Assembly: GCA_030374805.1 (NCBI GenBank)
Contig: JARGSG010000190.1
Location: 434,001-498,000, forward strand
Origin: Gracilaria gracilis
Lineage: Eukaryota > Rhodophyta > Florideophyceae > Gracilariales > Gracilariaceae
Length of the DNA stretch: 64,000 nucleotides
Reading direction: 5' to 3'
Shown: one piece after another, positions 32,762 to 43,191 of the stretch
Layout of the letters: each line of letters starts with the position of its first letter
Numbering within the stretch: the stretch's first letter is position 1
Made by a program: the position numbers and the translations under genes
Notes under the pieces: generated by a model
Told to the model about the DNA's origin: nothing
The model's input: only the letters and a program-made list of their open reading frames with translations
Database searches by the model: none

Positions 32762-34040
32762 CAAACGTTTGAAACAGCCCATCAGATCCAACGTTGAACT
32801 TGCTGATGGTAATGGAAATTGCTCCTTTTTCGTCTCAAGACAGAAGTAAGAGCTCTTCTTGGCGTGAGCAAGCCCACAATCCTCCGAGGTCGACCTTATC
32901 ATTACACGTAGTGGTCTTGTGCCTTGCCTTGATTGACAAACTTCGAACATGAGAGTCTCTATAGAGAGAACTATCGGTTGGAATCTATAATCGTGTGGTG
33001 ATGATGAAAGCAAGTTGTCCATTGGGCTCAAATTTGACAGCAGCCCAGGATGCTAACTCAACAGCTACCATCACATCAAAGGAATGGTCTAGTAGAGAGT
33101 AGAGGTCCAGAGTAGGTTACCCTTGTATATGTGTAACCCCATTGACAGAACTCGAACGTGAAGCCTTCGAAATAGAAAACTATCAGTTGGAATCTATAAT
33201 GCCTTTAATCGTGTAATCGAAGAAAAAAAATTGTGGAATGGGCGGGAATCAATGGTCCACATGTGGACCATCGATTCCTGCCCATTCCACAATTTTTTGC
33301 TTCGATTACTGTAATCACTACACTACACTACTACTACAGGTGTAACTGAGCTAGACGCGGTAGGCAGAGCGGTAGGAACGTAGCGCAGCGTGTGTAGTTT
33401 GTCCCGGATACCGAGACGCGCTGGTCGGCAAAGCGAAGCAGTGGGCACGAAGTCCCTCTCCAGCGGTTGCCGCTCTGACGACGACCGTCGGAGGCCCGGT
33501 AGGATGGTTTATTAAAGTGGCGAAGCAAGGTGCGCGAGATCAGTAGCCGAGGAGCAGGCGGCAGCAATGCACAGCACGAAGCGGGCAAGGGCCAGAATTG
33601 CACAGTAACCTTTCCCAATTCTCTTTTCTTGCTGTGGTGACAACGCAGCAATAGAAGTCGTCAGGTCAAACCTTACTAGCAACCCTTTTCTGTGAGTAAG
33701 GTGGCCGGAAACGGACTCGAGAACTGATTACCTTCGTAGAATGCATTCCACCCACTTCAGAATTTCTGAAAAGAATACTACATATGTCTCTCTCTCTCTC
33801 TTTATGAGTACACTAGCTCAATTCCAGCATAGTGCAGAACGTTACTTGTGAGAAACCTTCTCTCATTAGGAAAGCCAGCACTTTATCAGGCAACTTTCTA
33901 ATAATATCATCAACAAGGAATCCCTGACGTTCAGGCGGTGGGGGTAATCATAAACGCCTCGACATTTTATGTCATCAAGCACGAACGTGGCTATAGGCCC
34001 TGCATATCCTACACACCGAAACTCTTCCAGAAAGCCCTAT
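32762..34040. other. Non-coding left interior of the TIR element
   Basis: Apart from the 97-bp palindrome this holds two diverged copies of a roughly 60-bp motif containing TTGGAATCTATAAT (near 32976 and 33188) and a (TC)n run near 33787. Short minus-strand frames at 32756-33031 and 33334-33651 show no family resemblance. This is the 3' side of the 536-codon gene. Confidence 0.5.
33213..33309. repeat. 97-bp near-perfect palindrome
   Basis: The arms start GTAATCGAAG and meet at CCACATGTGG (about 33256-33265), with only a few mismatches. Copy 2 (47602-47698) differs from copy 1 in the right arm by one C-to-T change that improves pairing. Such a structure would extrude as a long hairpin. Confidence 0.85.
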
Positions 34041-35651
34041 TCACCTTCGTTGGACCAAGCGCTCCCTCGTCCTCAGACACTCTCCAGATCCCCAGACAGC
34101 TGCGCAGCCGTAGAAATTCTCCACGCGATCCTGGTTACAATTTGCCGCACGAAAGCCAATATGCCCCACACGTCCGTCAGAAAACTTCCCAATAGACAAT
34201 CTCTCCTTCTTCTGAACATTTGCCAGAGGTCCAACCGATATGTCCGCGCCATGAACCGTTTTCAAGGCCAGGTACGCCAATTCATCAAATGAAATGAGAA
34301 ACCGTTGCGCGACGAAGCGCACAATTAGCAAAGTCACCCACGCAATTACGAGCCAACCTTGCGCGAGACGGTTTTTGCCGACAATGGCTATGACCGGATT
34401 CTCGTGTCGGAAGTATCCTCTGTCCTTCTTAAACACGTAAAGTGCATCCTCTTCTCCTTCTTTTGTAATGTTCAAATCCAAGCTTAAGGTGTGTAACTCA
34501 GAAAGCAATTCGCGTTCAATCGCGAGCTTACTCGTATTGCCAAAAGTGCGTGGATACTTGTACTGAATGACATTCCTGTCGTCGACAATCTCTTCAATTT
34601 GCTCGATCTTCATACCAAATCCCAACCTGCTAATCGCTCGATTCATGACTCTCTGAATCACTTTCTTGGAGTGATTGTCATCGACCGGTAAATCGGGGCG
34701 CAATGGGCCCAATTCCACCCCCTCATCACCAATCAAATTGATGAACATACGCACATAAACGGAAATCTCCTTGCCATACAGATCTCCAACAACGTACTCC
34801 ATTTGATTTTGGCTCGGATCAAAACTGAAGTACAGAAAGGTGTCATTTTCTGTCGGGAATTCGTGGGTATGTTCACTGCCAATACACAATAGTACACTTC
34901 CATTGTGCTCTACTCCCTTCGCAGGGTGGATGAATTCCCGACACGGAGAGTTATCAGCCTGGGACGTTTTGATGACAGCGTTGCCTTCTTTGAGACGTAC
35001 ATTGAACGAACGGCCGGCTTTCACCTCTTCAGAGATGTTCGAACTGAAGTATATGGTTAATAACTCCAGGGTGAGCAATGTCAAGCGAAACAGGAGGGGC
35101 ACAACCATGCCCAAAAGTCGCACATGTGGACGCGGCACACCGTCACGTACAGGAATTCCAATTCGACGCAGCTCCGTGGGACCCGCTGATGGCTGAGATT
35201 CTTCGAGATCCGTTACAGACAAAGATCGTTCAGTATCGACGAGGGTTGACACAATAGTTGTACCTTGAGCGCGCTCATCATCACTCTCCTTCTTCTCGGA
35301 GCTCCGATCTGCCTCGAGGTTATCAGCACCGTCGTCCAGTGCACAATGTAGTCGAGCTCTCCATCTCTTTCGATGATGCATCGGCTCGGTACGAATCTCC
35401 TTTGAAGAATACTCCAATCCGGAAAGCGTCTGTAAGATGCCCCTCAAGCTAGACACTCGCGAGAACAGAATGTATTGGTCTATGGAGCGCTTGTTGATGT
35501 TATGTGCACGATACATGAGCACATCTGCAACATTTTCGATCTCGAGCAGAATGAGAAAGGCAAGCAATCCACTGAAGACAACGTTCAAGATGGTGCGGTC
35601 AAACATGCTGTTGAAGTAGGATATACCCGTTGGCTGAAAGAGGATCACCAT
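34041..35651 (-). CDS. Multi-pass membrane protein A (copy 1), unknown family
   Basis: 536 codons from ATG 35651; the frame is open about 80 nt further upstream. Predicted membrane segments: residues about 20-40 (TILNVVFSGLLAFLILLEI), about 176-203 (VRLLGMVVPLLFRLTLLTLE...) and about 432-449 (GWLVIAWVTLLIVRFVAQ). Between the first two lies a charged loop with FSRVSSLRGILQ, basic and acidic runs. Between the last two is a roughly 225-residue globular domain with N-glycosylation-type sites. The tail has FDELAYLALKTVHGADISVG followed by PLAN. The same layout occurs in the neighbouring 700-aa protein, so the two are paralogs. It lacks a clear signal peptide and the Cys-rich N-terminal region of its neighbour, so it may be N-terminally truncated or have an upstream exon. 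Function unknown; a receptor, channel or surface protein is possible. Confidence 0.7.
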   Translation of the reverse strand: MVILFQPTGISYFNSMFDRTILNVVFSGLLAFLILLEIENVADVLMYRAHNINKRSIDQYILFSRVSSLRGILQTLSGLEYSSKEIRTEPMHHRKRWRARLHCALDDGADNLEADRSSEKKESDDERAQGTTIVSTLVDTERSLSVTDLEESQPSAGPTELRRIGIPVRDGVPRPHVRLLGMVVPLLFRLTLLTLELLTIYFSSNISEEVKAGRSFNVRLKEGNAVIKTSQADNSPCREFIHPAKGVEHNGSVLLCIGSEHTHEFPTENDTFLYFSFDPSQNQMEYVVGDLYGKEISVYVRMFINLIGDEGVELGPLRPDLPVDDNHSKKVIQRVMNRAISRLGFGMKIEQIEEIVDDRNVIQYKYPRTFGNTSKLAIERELLSELHTLSLDLNITKEGEEDALYVFKKDRGYFRHENPVIAIVGKNRLAQGWLVIAWVTLLIVRFVAQRFLISFDELAYLALKTVHGADISVGPLANVQKKERLSIGKFSDGRVGHIGFRAANCNQDRVENFYGCAAVWGSGECLRTRERLVQRR

Positions 35652-36778
35652 ATTGGCCTTGCCGAAAATATAAATGGCACATGTAGAAAGACAGATGTGG
35701 TAGTCACGAAGGTTGAACAGGAGTTCAACTCAACACAGTTTATTGTCTCTAGCTGCTACTTGTACAGTAAGTATCGCCAGCTTCCAGCGACTAAGTCACA
35801 CAAAATACGAATACTTGTATTTTGTGTGCTTGGTCACAGCCCGTTTGGAACGCACAGCTCAATTGGTCTAGCCGTTTGCGCTGCACAGAGGTGCAGCACA
35901 ACGTCTCGAGCCAGGGAGTTCCGGTGGAACGTTTCAGTCTCTCCACAGCACACGGAAAGAGGAATGTGTGTGTAACTTTAAACCGACTTTTTCGATTGTT
36001 GCGAAGGGTGAAGAGACGAGCGGCGAGGCTCACGAGACCTTGAATTGGGTGCCTTCGGGCTTGGCCGCCACGCACTTTGCGTACTTTCAATTGGGAGTAA
36101 GGCGCGGTTCTATTGGGTTACTGCCAACAATCCGCTCAATGGAATGGAGTGAGCTAACAAAAAACATTTCTTGTGGCAGATATGATTCATCACTGACTGC
36201 GTAAGAAATATTTTTATTATTGTTCGACAGCTAGCCGAGATTTGGGTAAGTGGGTGACGAGATCGCACAACGATCATCGTCGTGCAGATGGACACAATGC
36301 ACTACACACAGCATCCTCGACCAGAGAGATGCTGTTCCTACGCTTCCTGCGATTTTTCGACATCAATCAGAGACAGCGTCGTCCAAAAACAACGCTGCGT
36401 CCGGGATGGGGGGGTAGGGTTTTCGAAGAAGATCGGCGCGCCTCGCAACGCCAAAGACGCGGCGCGAAAGATCGTTTTCCGTTCGAGATCGATGGCGATG
36501 CACCAGATGCACCGCTGTCGATCTTAAGATCATCGTTTGCTCTCGCGGGGCAGACTCGCTCAAATCAATCCACTTCGTCGTTCCTCGAAAATCCATTTTT
36601 GCGCATACCCAACAAGGAGGATAATTACAAATTTGAAAAACGTTTGCGATATTTGTTGCTTTTCAAAGAGCTTTGGAGATCTTTGTTGCTTGGGTATGTA
36701 GCCTTCAGGAGACACAGAGCGGGCACAAATCACAAGAATTTTTATTTCTTCTACAGCTGGAGTTTGCGATCGCAGCTC
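35652..36778. other. Spacer between the two membrane protein genes, with hairpin
   Basis: No convincing gene. A hairpin at 35797-35828 has perfect 12-bp arms (CACACAAAATAC and complement) around an 8-nt loop. The spacer must hold the promoter of gene A and the 3' end of gene B. A 250-codon plus-strand frame (36242-36994) overlaps the end of gene B in antisense and has no family resemblance. Confidence 0.4.
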
Positions 36779-38881
36779 TTATTTCACGTCATTGTCCTCA
36801 ACATTCACAGAGTCAATATGGTCCTCGTATTTAGCCAGCGGGCCGAGAATGCAGACGTCTCCAATCATTTCTCTCATTGCTGTGTATGCAACTTCATCAA
36901 AATGGGTAGCAGAAGTGTTTGTTATCACATTCAGAATGGTGACGAGCACAGCCAAAATCAACATCCAGCCGTGCGCAACCCGGTATGGTTTTAGAACGGC
37001 CATCCACGGGTTCTGCTGCTCGATCCCGTCTGGAGGTATGAGCACCCAAGGAGTTCCAGTGGAGTTAAGCACGAGGTCCATCTCACGCAGTTCGTCAACC
37101 ACCGCATCTGTAATTCGTTCAATTGAGTCGTTCCAGCCATGTGTGTGAAAGGAATAATATTCTACCGGATAGGCATATATGCTCCATAGATGTAAGTTCG
37201 TATTCAGAGGTCTGTATGCCAGTCGACGACGGACGGCGTTCAGGAAACCATTCAAAAACTTTTCCTGGCTTTTTTTCGTCATCAGATCGAAACGGATCGG
37301 TCTTGTTTCGAAACGGTTTCCGCTCGCCGACAACAAAAATGTAGACAAACTAACTACTGAATACTCTCCATTTTGGTCGTGAATTTTTACCGCTGTCCAA
37401 CTCGGCTTGAAGAACATATTAAATTCAATTCTGGCCTTGATTTTGGAAGCATCCCATTTGGGCGTTGTTATTTGGACACACTTAAGAACTCTCCCCCTCT
37501 GCTGTAAGCCACGTGTTGGTACAAAGAAATCATCGCAATTTTCGTTGAAGCGCTCTCGGGGGCGCGGGGTCCCGCTGACAAGCGAAATCACTGGGTCAAA
37601 GTTTTGTTCAGCAAAATAGTCCTGGCGTATTTGGCTACCCGAAATAATGGTTCCTATCTCTGCGACGTAGAGTACGGCTAGCGTGAGGAGTGGCAACAGC
37701 GCTAGTCGAAAGTTCATACCCAGTTTGATTCCAGACGGGGACTGAGATGCAGACGGTTTATATGGTTCTCTTCTTTTGATAAGACGGTAAACATGTCGAA
37801 ACGACAGCAGACGAGAAAAGATTATATATGAAGAATAACCAATGTAATGAATTCCAGCGCTTCCATAGATGATACCAGAAAATATATTGCGTAGCTGTGA
37901 CAGAATGATAACCGATAAAATGCCAGCAATGTAATCGTTCGCGAGCTCGATTGTTGTAAAAGAGTTGAAAACAGGTAAAGAAGGAACTGAGAATGCCGCC
38001 ATTGTGGTCAAAGTATCCGTGGTATTGAAGTATGCGTAGGTTTCTTCCCCATCATCTTCTTCAGATATGTAATCCATAAAAAAACCCGAAGCACAGAGAT
38101 TATAGGAGAAATTGGAAACAGGAATGACGTTTTCGTTTGCGACAAGCGCCTCTGACAAACACAAAGGCGGAAGCACTGTAGAGAACGTGGAGTTTGTAGC
38201 TTTCAAGGAAGAAGTATTCAACGATGCACATATCTCACCCGGTTCAGTGCAGTTAACTGATGATAAGCATGGGATGAACGTGAGGGGTGCACAAATAGAA
38301 AGTTGTTTAGGACCGTCACTTGTCACTAATGCTCCAGAAACGACGCCGAGACAACTTCGGGTTCCAAAACAGTTAGATTGCATGAAGCAGCGATCACCTG
38401 TCAAACCCTTTCTGTTAGGGAGAGGGATCTGAAGCGGCTCATTAAGAATTACAACAGGGTCTCCTTGGAATCGATTATTCGAAAAACAGTAGCCCGAAGT
38501 GAGTCCATACCAGGGCTCCCAAGCGCAAGATTCCCCTGTATCACAGTCATTAGAAGTTTGACAAACGATTTCCAGAGGTGGTGGGTTTGAGCAGGCAAGT
38601 CTCCCGGTCCGAACCCTGCATGCTCGTGGAGGCTTGCAGTCGGCGTGTTCTTTACAGGAGTCACCTGTGAGACCAGTGATATTGGAAGGAGGAACCACTG
38701 ATTTCGGAGGCCACTGTTCATGTAGAGTCGAAAGGTTGCCTACCACTTCAATGTAACTTTGCTCGCATACTGCATCGGCTTCAGCGTTGCATTGGACCGC
38801 AAATATAAGCTGCCTGAACAAGACGGCAAGGAACAGATGATAGAACATGATGATAGTGTTAACCATGGAGAGGGAACACAA
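36779..38881 (-). CDS. Cys-rich multi-pass membrane protein B (copy 1), unknown family
   Basis: 700 codons from ATG 38881; ATG at codon 6 is an alternative start. A signal peptide is likely (MVNTIIMFYHLFLAVLFRQL..., cleavage near residue 33). Residues 39-263 form a Cys-rich ectodomain of repeated C-x4/5-C-x4/6-C modules (DSCKEHADCKPPRAC; CQTSNDCDTGESCAWE; DRCFMQSNCFGTRSC; CLSSVNCTEPGEIC). Membrane segments lie at about 315-355 (one or two), 389-416 (NFRLALLPLLTLAVLYVAEI) and 638-655. A roughly 220-residue domain with several Asn-x-Ser/Thr sites separates the last two. The C-terminal tail HFDEVAYTAMREMIGDVCIL plus GPLAK matches protein A. The intronless frame is intact. It is a surface protein of unknown role, carried with protein A by the TIR element. 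Confidence 0.75.
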   Translation of the reverse strand: MCSLSMVNTIIMFYHLFLAVLFRQLIFAVQCNAEADAVCEQSYIEVVGNLSTLHEQWPPKSVVPPSNITGLTGDSCKEHADCKPPRACRVRTGRLACSNPPPLEIVCQTSNDCDTGESCAWEPWYGLTSGYCFSNNRFQGDPVVILNEPLQIPLPNRKGLTGDRCFMQSNCFGTRSCLGVVSGALVTSDGPKQLSICAPLTFIPCLSSVNCTEPGEICASLNTSSLKATNSTFSTVLPPLCLSEALVANENVIPVSNFSYNLCASGFFMDYISEEDDGEETYAYFNTTDTLTTMAAFSVPSLPVFNSFTTIELANDYIAGILSVIILSQLRNIFSGIIYGSAGIHYIGYSSYIIFSRLLSFRHVYRLIKRREPYKPSASQSPSGIKLGMNFRLALLPLLTLAVLYVAEIGTIISGSQIRQDYFAEQNFDPVISLVSGTPRPRERFNENCDDFFVPTRGLQQRGRVLKCVQITTPKWDASKIKARIEFNMFFKPSWTAVKIHDQNGEYSVVSLSTFLLSASGNRFETRPIRFDLMTKKSQEKFLNGFLNAVRRRLAYRPLNTNLHLWSIYAYPVEYYSFHTHGWNDSIERITDAVVDELREMDLVLNSTGTPWVLIPPDGIEQQNPWMAVLKPYRVAHGWMLILAVLVTILNVITNTSATHFDEVAYTAMREMIGDVCILGPLAKYEDHIDSVNVEDNDVK

Positions 38882-39381
38882 CTTAGATGGTCACTCAAAC
38901 TCTTTGACTCATGGTCGGAGCCCTATAAGTATCTTAGATGTGGTCCTGGGTTCAAATGTAACGCCAAAATATGTTACCGTCACAGGAGTGTGGCTTGTTG
39001 GCCTTATTCCTCTCGTGGTGTTCAATGAAGTGAACTCTTTGTTACGGAATTGTGTTCCTCACCGCTCCTGCTTCAGGTGCCAACGCAAGAATGAGAGCTA
39101 GTATTGTCAGCCTCCGGGATGGACACCGTGGCTTCAAACGCCAACGGTCAACATGCAATTTCAAGTCGCGGGTCCTGGAAACCTTACCATTCCATTTTGT
39201 TCCACCGCCTTGCCGTACTCAAAAAAACTAAGTTTAGCAAGAAACAAGACTCACGCACTTTTGTAATCATGTATTGCATTGCAAAATATGTAAAGCCAAC
39301 TGACCTGATCTTATTCATGCACGCAGGGGAACTGGGAAAAATGCAGCATGGGCTGCTCCTTCTGTAGTATTGAGAACCCTA
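38882..39381. other. Region upstream of membrane protein B
   Basis: About 500 bp between the start of gene B and the right inverted repeat, presumably its promoter. Short plus-strand frames show no family resemblance. Confidence 0.4.
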
Positions 39382-39517
39382 CATTACAATACAAACAATT
39401 GAAGTAGTACTTATTTGTGTGACGTTGTATCACAAAAAAACACGTTATCAGAAGTGTGACGATTACATTATGTTCTGCATGTCAGACGTGACTCTTCGTC
39501 ACATGTGAAATGCTGGG
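39382..39517. repeat. Right terminal inverted repeat of the 7-kb element
   Basis: The complement reads CCCAGCATTTCACATGTGAC, then GTCACGTCTGACATG, ACATAATGTAATCGTCACAC and so on, collinear with the left repeat at an estimated 85 percent or so by eye. Confidence 0.85.
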
Positions 39518-39763
39518 TTTAAAGTCCGAGGTTTATATGAAACGCTTTCTGATCACTTTTTATTACTTTTCAGACCAGGACGTGGCGTAATCCAATTTTT
39601 CCTACATTTGTGAATTCTTTTTGTAGGCCCGTATTTCTCACTGGGAGCTGCGGGAAAGTGCATTTCCGCCACCCTCAAAAAGGATTGTAACGAAAATATT
39701 AAATTTCGCACATGACAATATACTCATGTTGACGAAAGATCACATGTGCGACATAATAAATGT

Positions 39764-40286
39764 TTTCGCTGTTGATGGCACCCGGCTGTCAGAACATCCA
39801 CAACGTGGATAGATTGGTTTACAGTATGTTTGCGCATGAGACTTCATGCACGCACTAGAAGACTTTCTGGTGGTTGAATAGACCCTGTTCTCAGAGCGTG
39901 AGAGGGTGGGTAGGGTGGGCGTTGAAAATGGAGCACTTGCTGCAAGCAGTAAGTTGTTTCCGGCACTAGTCCTTGGCGGTGGCGACAAAGAGACCGAGCG
40001 CATGAGGCCACAACTTCTTCCAAAGCGTGCTCTACATAGCGCTACAGCTTTGCGCAGTCTCTGCGACCAACGGAGACAGCAGAACAGTGTCGTCACCCTT
40101 CCTGCCTTTTTCTACAAAAATAACATTCTCGTACCTCCAATTTTCCATTTCGCTGTTGATGGCACCCGGGTGTCAGAACATCTACAACCTGGATAGATTG
40201 GGTTACAGTATGTTTGCGCATGAGACTTCATGCACGCACCAGAAGACTTCCTGGGGGTTGAATAGACCCTGTTCTCAGACCGTGAG
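39764..40286 (-). repeat. Split direct repeats B2-A2-B1
   Basis: B2 (39764-39902) and B1 (40148-40286) are 139-bp direct copies beginning TTTCGCTGTTGATGGCACCC. A2 (39921-40147) lies between them and repeats A1. Confidence 0.9.
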
Positions 40287-40326
40287 AAAACCCATCCCGA
40301 ATGTACTCTTATAGTTCTGCTATACG

Positions 40327-41250
40327 TCAGTGTAACTGTGCAAGAAACCATCTTTCATGATCACGTAGCAAGTTGTCTTCAATTGTATTCACTTGAAGTT
40401 TCATAATAAGAAAACGTCCATTTGTCAGGTAATGACGTAAAGACCCAAGGCCTTTCCAACGTCCAGTAATAGCTATTGTGTCTGCGGACTTTCCTGATAA
40501 GTAGTCATGCAGGGCTCTCCCAATACGCGCGGAATGTAAGGTAAACTTATATTGCTGTAGACCAAAATGCCTGGCAGCAATCTTAATATCTTGTTCATAT
40601 TTTGCATATGAAAGAGAGAAAAGTTCATAATTCTTGGTGTGACGCAGTGCGACGACGTATGTAGAGAGCAATCGTACTGCATGCGGATTAGTAACCAGTA
40701 TAAATTGGAATGGGTCTGTCTTGGTGTGTTTCACACAAATTCCAGCCGTGTTCGCTGGAAAGTCGGACTGTCGAGAGTCTCCGGGTAATGCCACGAGCTT
40801 TTCATTCAATAGTAAAACTTCACTTGCTCTCAAATATGCTGCCCAAGCTGTGACCAATGCGACAGCTGACGGCGATCTCTCGTTATGCAGCATCCATGAT
40901 GCGAAAGCAAAGCATATCTTTTGCGTCATTGGGAAGGCAGGCTGCGGTTTGTGTTGCTTCTGCCATCCTCGCAGCGCTCTGTGTGTGTAACCGAGCGTGC
41001 CTCTGCATGTGGGCACCATTATATGCAGCATGCATAATAGGTTACTCATCCCCTGCTTCTTAGATATGCGTTTATCCACAGAGAACCAACGAGCAATATA
41101 GGAATTTAGAGCGAGGTCTAGCTGAAAGTTGTTTGTAGGCCATCGTTGCAACGAGCGCTGAAAGACTCGCATAGTGTAGTACAATGAGACCTCAATGGGT
41201 TGGTGCCACGTGGACCTACTTGTGCGCCTTGCTACCTGCACAGCACCCAA
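40327..41250 (-). other. DIRS-group part: tyrosine recombinase
   Basis: The C-terminal half has the hallmarks of a tyrosine recombinase: first Arg in AAYLRASEVLLL, the H-x-x-R box in TLHSARIGRALHDYLSG, and the nucleophile region GRWKGLGSLRHYLTNG. The preceding part is helical, as in the core-binding domain. In this group the enzyme replaces the integrase. Confidence 0.85.
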
Positions 41251-41587
41251 TTGGTATTCTGTATTTTTATAATTTCTAATTTCTAATTTATAGTTTAGGA
41301 TAGCTTAGCATTGCTGGCCCATGACAGTAGGTCGTGGGTGCAGCCGATGACGTCATGCCCGCATGGGAGATCGGCGTCGGTGCACCTTGTATATATTGCA
41401 GTGCACCTCGCCTTCCCCCTTGGGTATTGTAAAGTCAGGCACCACTAGGGCAGTAACTATACCATCTTGGTCACTTGCTACTCTATTACTATTCAGGTTT
41501 TACCGCGCGTCGACGTGTACTACCGTACACCTACACGGTCTAGACTAGTTGCCCCGCCGTTTGCCCCTGCGGGTTTCAGGTGCCCTA

Positions 41588-43191
41588 CTACCATATTGGT
41601 TGTGTGTTTTTCCCCTTTAGGTTGAGCCCTCGCGCGCTCCCTCTACCAGGCGGACCCCACACCTTATCGGTATTTGTACGACACATAGCCACGCAGTATC
41701 GCTTTTTGGTCTTTTCTGAAAGCGTCGAGGCGCCAAGCTTGTAGTGGTGCATAAATATCTCGGGGTCCAGGCGGAGTGCGTCCAGTGGCTGTACGACTGG
41801 TGTGACGCTGTAAATATTCATGCTGTCGAAAACAGCGCCTGTTTGGTGGGTTGGGCTCGCAAGACTTGTAATGCCTCGGGGCAGCTGGTTTGTATCTCTT
41901 AATTGAATATACAAACGGACTGCCAGGCTCATTTGGCGCTTACCAATAGCGTAGTTCGCGCTCTTCGTGTGAGAGAGGGGTGGGGCGGGATGGCCCGTCT
42001 GCTGGGTTGTCATCCACTCCAGAGCAAGGTATGCAGTCGTGGCCTCCAGTATGTTGATATGCTGTGTTGCGCCATTTGTGAACGAAGGCTGTCGTCCACT
42101 CTATGCCTGTTACGAACTTGATAACGGCATTGTAAGCCGAGTCAGGGCGCGTTGCTGACGATTTAATGGCTTGTATCAAGCCAAGCGCTTCAGATTTCTG
42201 GACAGCTGTATGAACGACGGCCCCTGCCACCGGAGAGGCATCAACGGCCACAACTACGCAAGCGACGGGGGCCCCCATTTGAATGACACAGAGTGGCAGC
42301 AACTTTGCCAATGTGCGCAGTTCTGTGGTGGCCGTGTCGAGCAACTTTGCTTGTGGTTTCCCGTTCTCATATGTGGAGATGTACCGGAAAGTGTTGAGGA
42401 GCGTAGACAGTAATGGGCGCCGGCCGAGAGCGAACCAAACCAGGTTCCCGGTCAAATTGCGGATGTATTTGATGGACAGGAAATGACTTCCGTCTGTGTC
42501 GAGCGCGCTCTTAATGACTTGCGCAGCCTTGATTGGGTCGGGATAAGCGATTTTGCGGGCGAAATCGATTATCCACCCTATGAAGGGTATGGCTTCGTAC
42601 GATATGATTCCAATCTCGGAGGATTTGGACTGCTTGATTGGCAGACCCAGCGTGCGGAATTTACCGTATAGAACGGTTTGGAAAGCTGTGACCTGGGCTA
42701 CCGTCCATCCCTTGAAGACGAAATTGATATCGTCTATAATGTGCATAAGCAGTACGTCTGTGCCCCCTTCGTGGTGTGTGTAGACGTTTCAACGCAGAGT
42801 ACGCAGCCGCGGCGGAGTGTCTGGGCATAACGGGTGCTTGAGAAAGGTCCGAAAAGTGTTGTGTATAATTGCTGCTGCCCAGCTTTGTGCAACATACACG
42901 GACCATTTGTAGCCCATGGGCATGGTGCACTGGAGTGGTCTTAGGATTGCAACGTCCTTGAAGGAATGTGTTGCTGTTCCCTGATAGAATTCTGTAGAGG
43001 TTTCGGAAGTTCGGAGCAGCACACGGTTTGTAGGGGAAAGAGGTAGGCCATTTCGGGTGGGAGCCGGATATTGTGGAACATGTTCTCCAAATCCATGAAG
43101 AAGGCGCTTTGATTACCGGGAGGAGGTTAGTAGTATCGGAAAGCATCTGGTGTTGGCAGCTCCGTGTGTGGGGGATCAGGGAGGAGTGCAT
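41588..43191 (-). other. DIRS-group part: reverse transcriptase and RNase H
   Basis: HIIDDINFVFKGWTVAQV carries the RT catalytic box, and GLPIKQSKSSEIG resembles the downstream RT motif. VVAVDASPVAGAVVH and DDNPADGPSR resemble the first and last RNase H motifs. The order fits DIRS-group pol. Confidence 0.75.

Larger units (their letters stand above)
32455..39517. mobile_element. 7.06-kb TIR element carrying two membrane protein genes
   Basis: Inverted repeats at about 32455-32596 and 39382-39517 match over roughly 135-140 bp (see the repeat entries). Inside lie two minus-strand genes for related membrane proteins (34041-35651 and 36779-38881), three strong hairpins, and nothing that resembles a transposase, integrase or replicase. 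The layout is that of a non-autonomous DNA transposon with cargo. The outer ends read CCCCAACGCATTTCACATG and CCCAGCATTTCACATG (complement). No target duplication is visible, possibly because the left end lies next to the tandem junction. The superfamily cannot be named from the termini. Confidence 0.7.

Noticed and set aside
33787-33803. TC-dinucleotide run
   Set aside because: A short simple repeat, ordinary for a eukaryotic genome; mentioned only in the region entry.
36242-36994. 250-codon plus-strand frame between and across the membrane protein genes
   Set aside because: It overlaps the end of gene B in antisense, is rich in Arg, Phe and Ser without any domain, and is identical in copy 2 only because that segment is duplicated.
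41348-41355. TGACGTCA (CRE-like) with a TATATA about 35 bp away
   Set aside because: It lies inside the YR retrotransposon fossil ahead of the recombinase part. It could be an internal promoter, but one 8-bp site is too little evidence to annotate.
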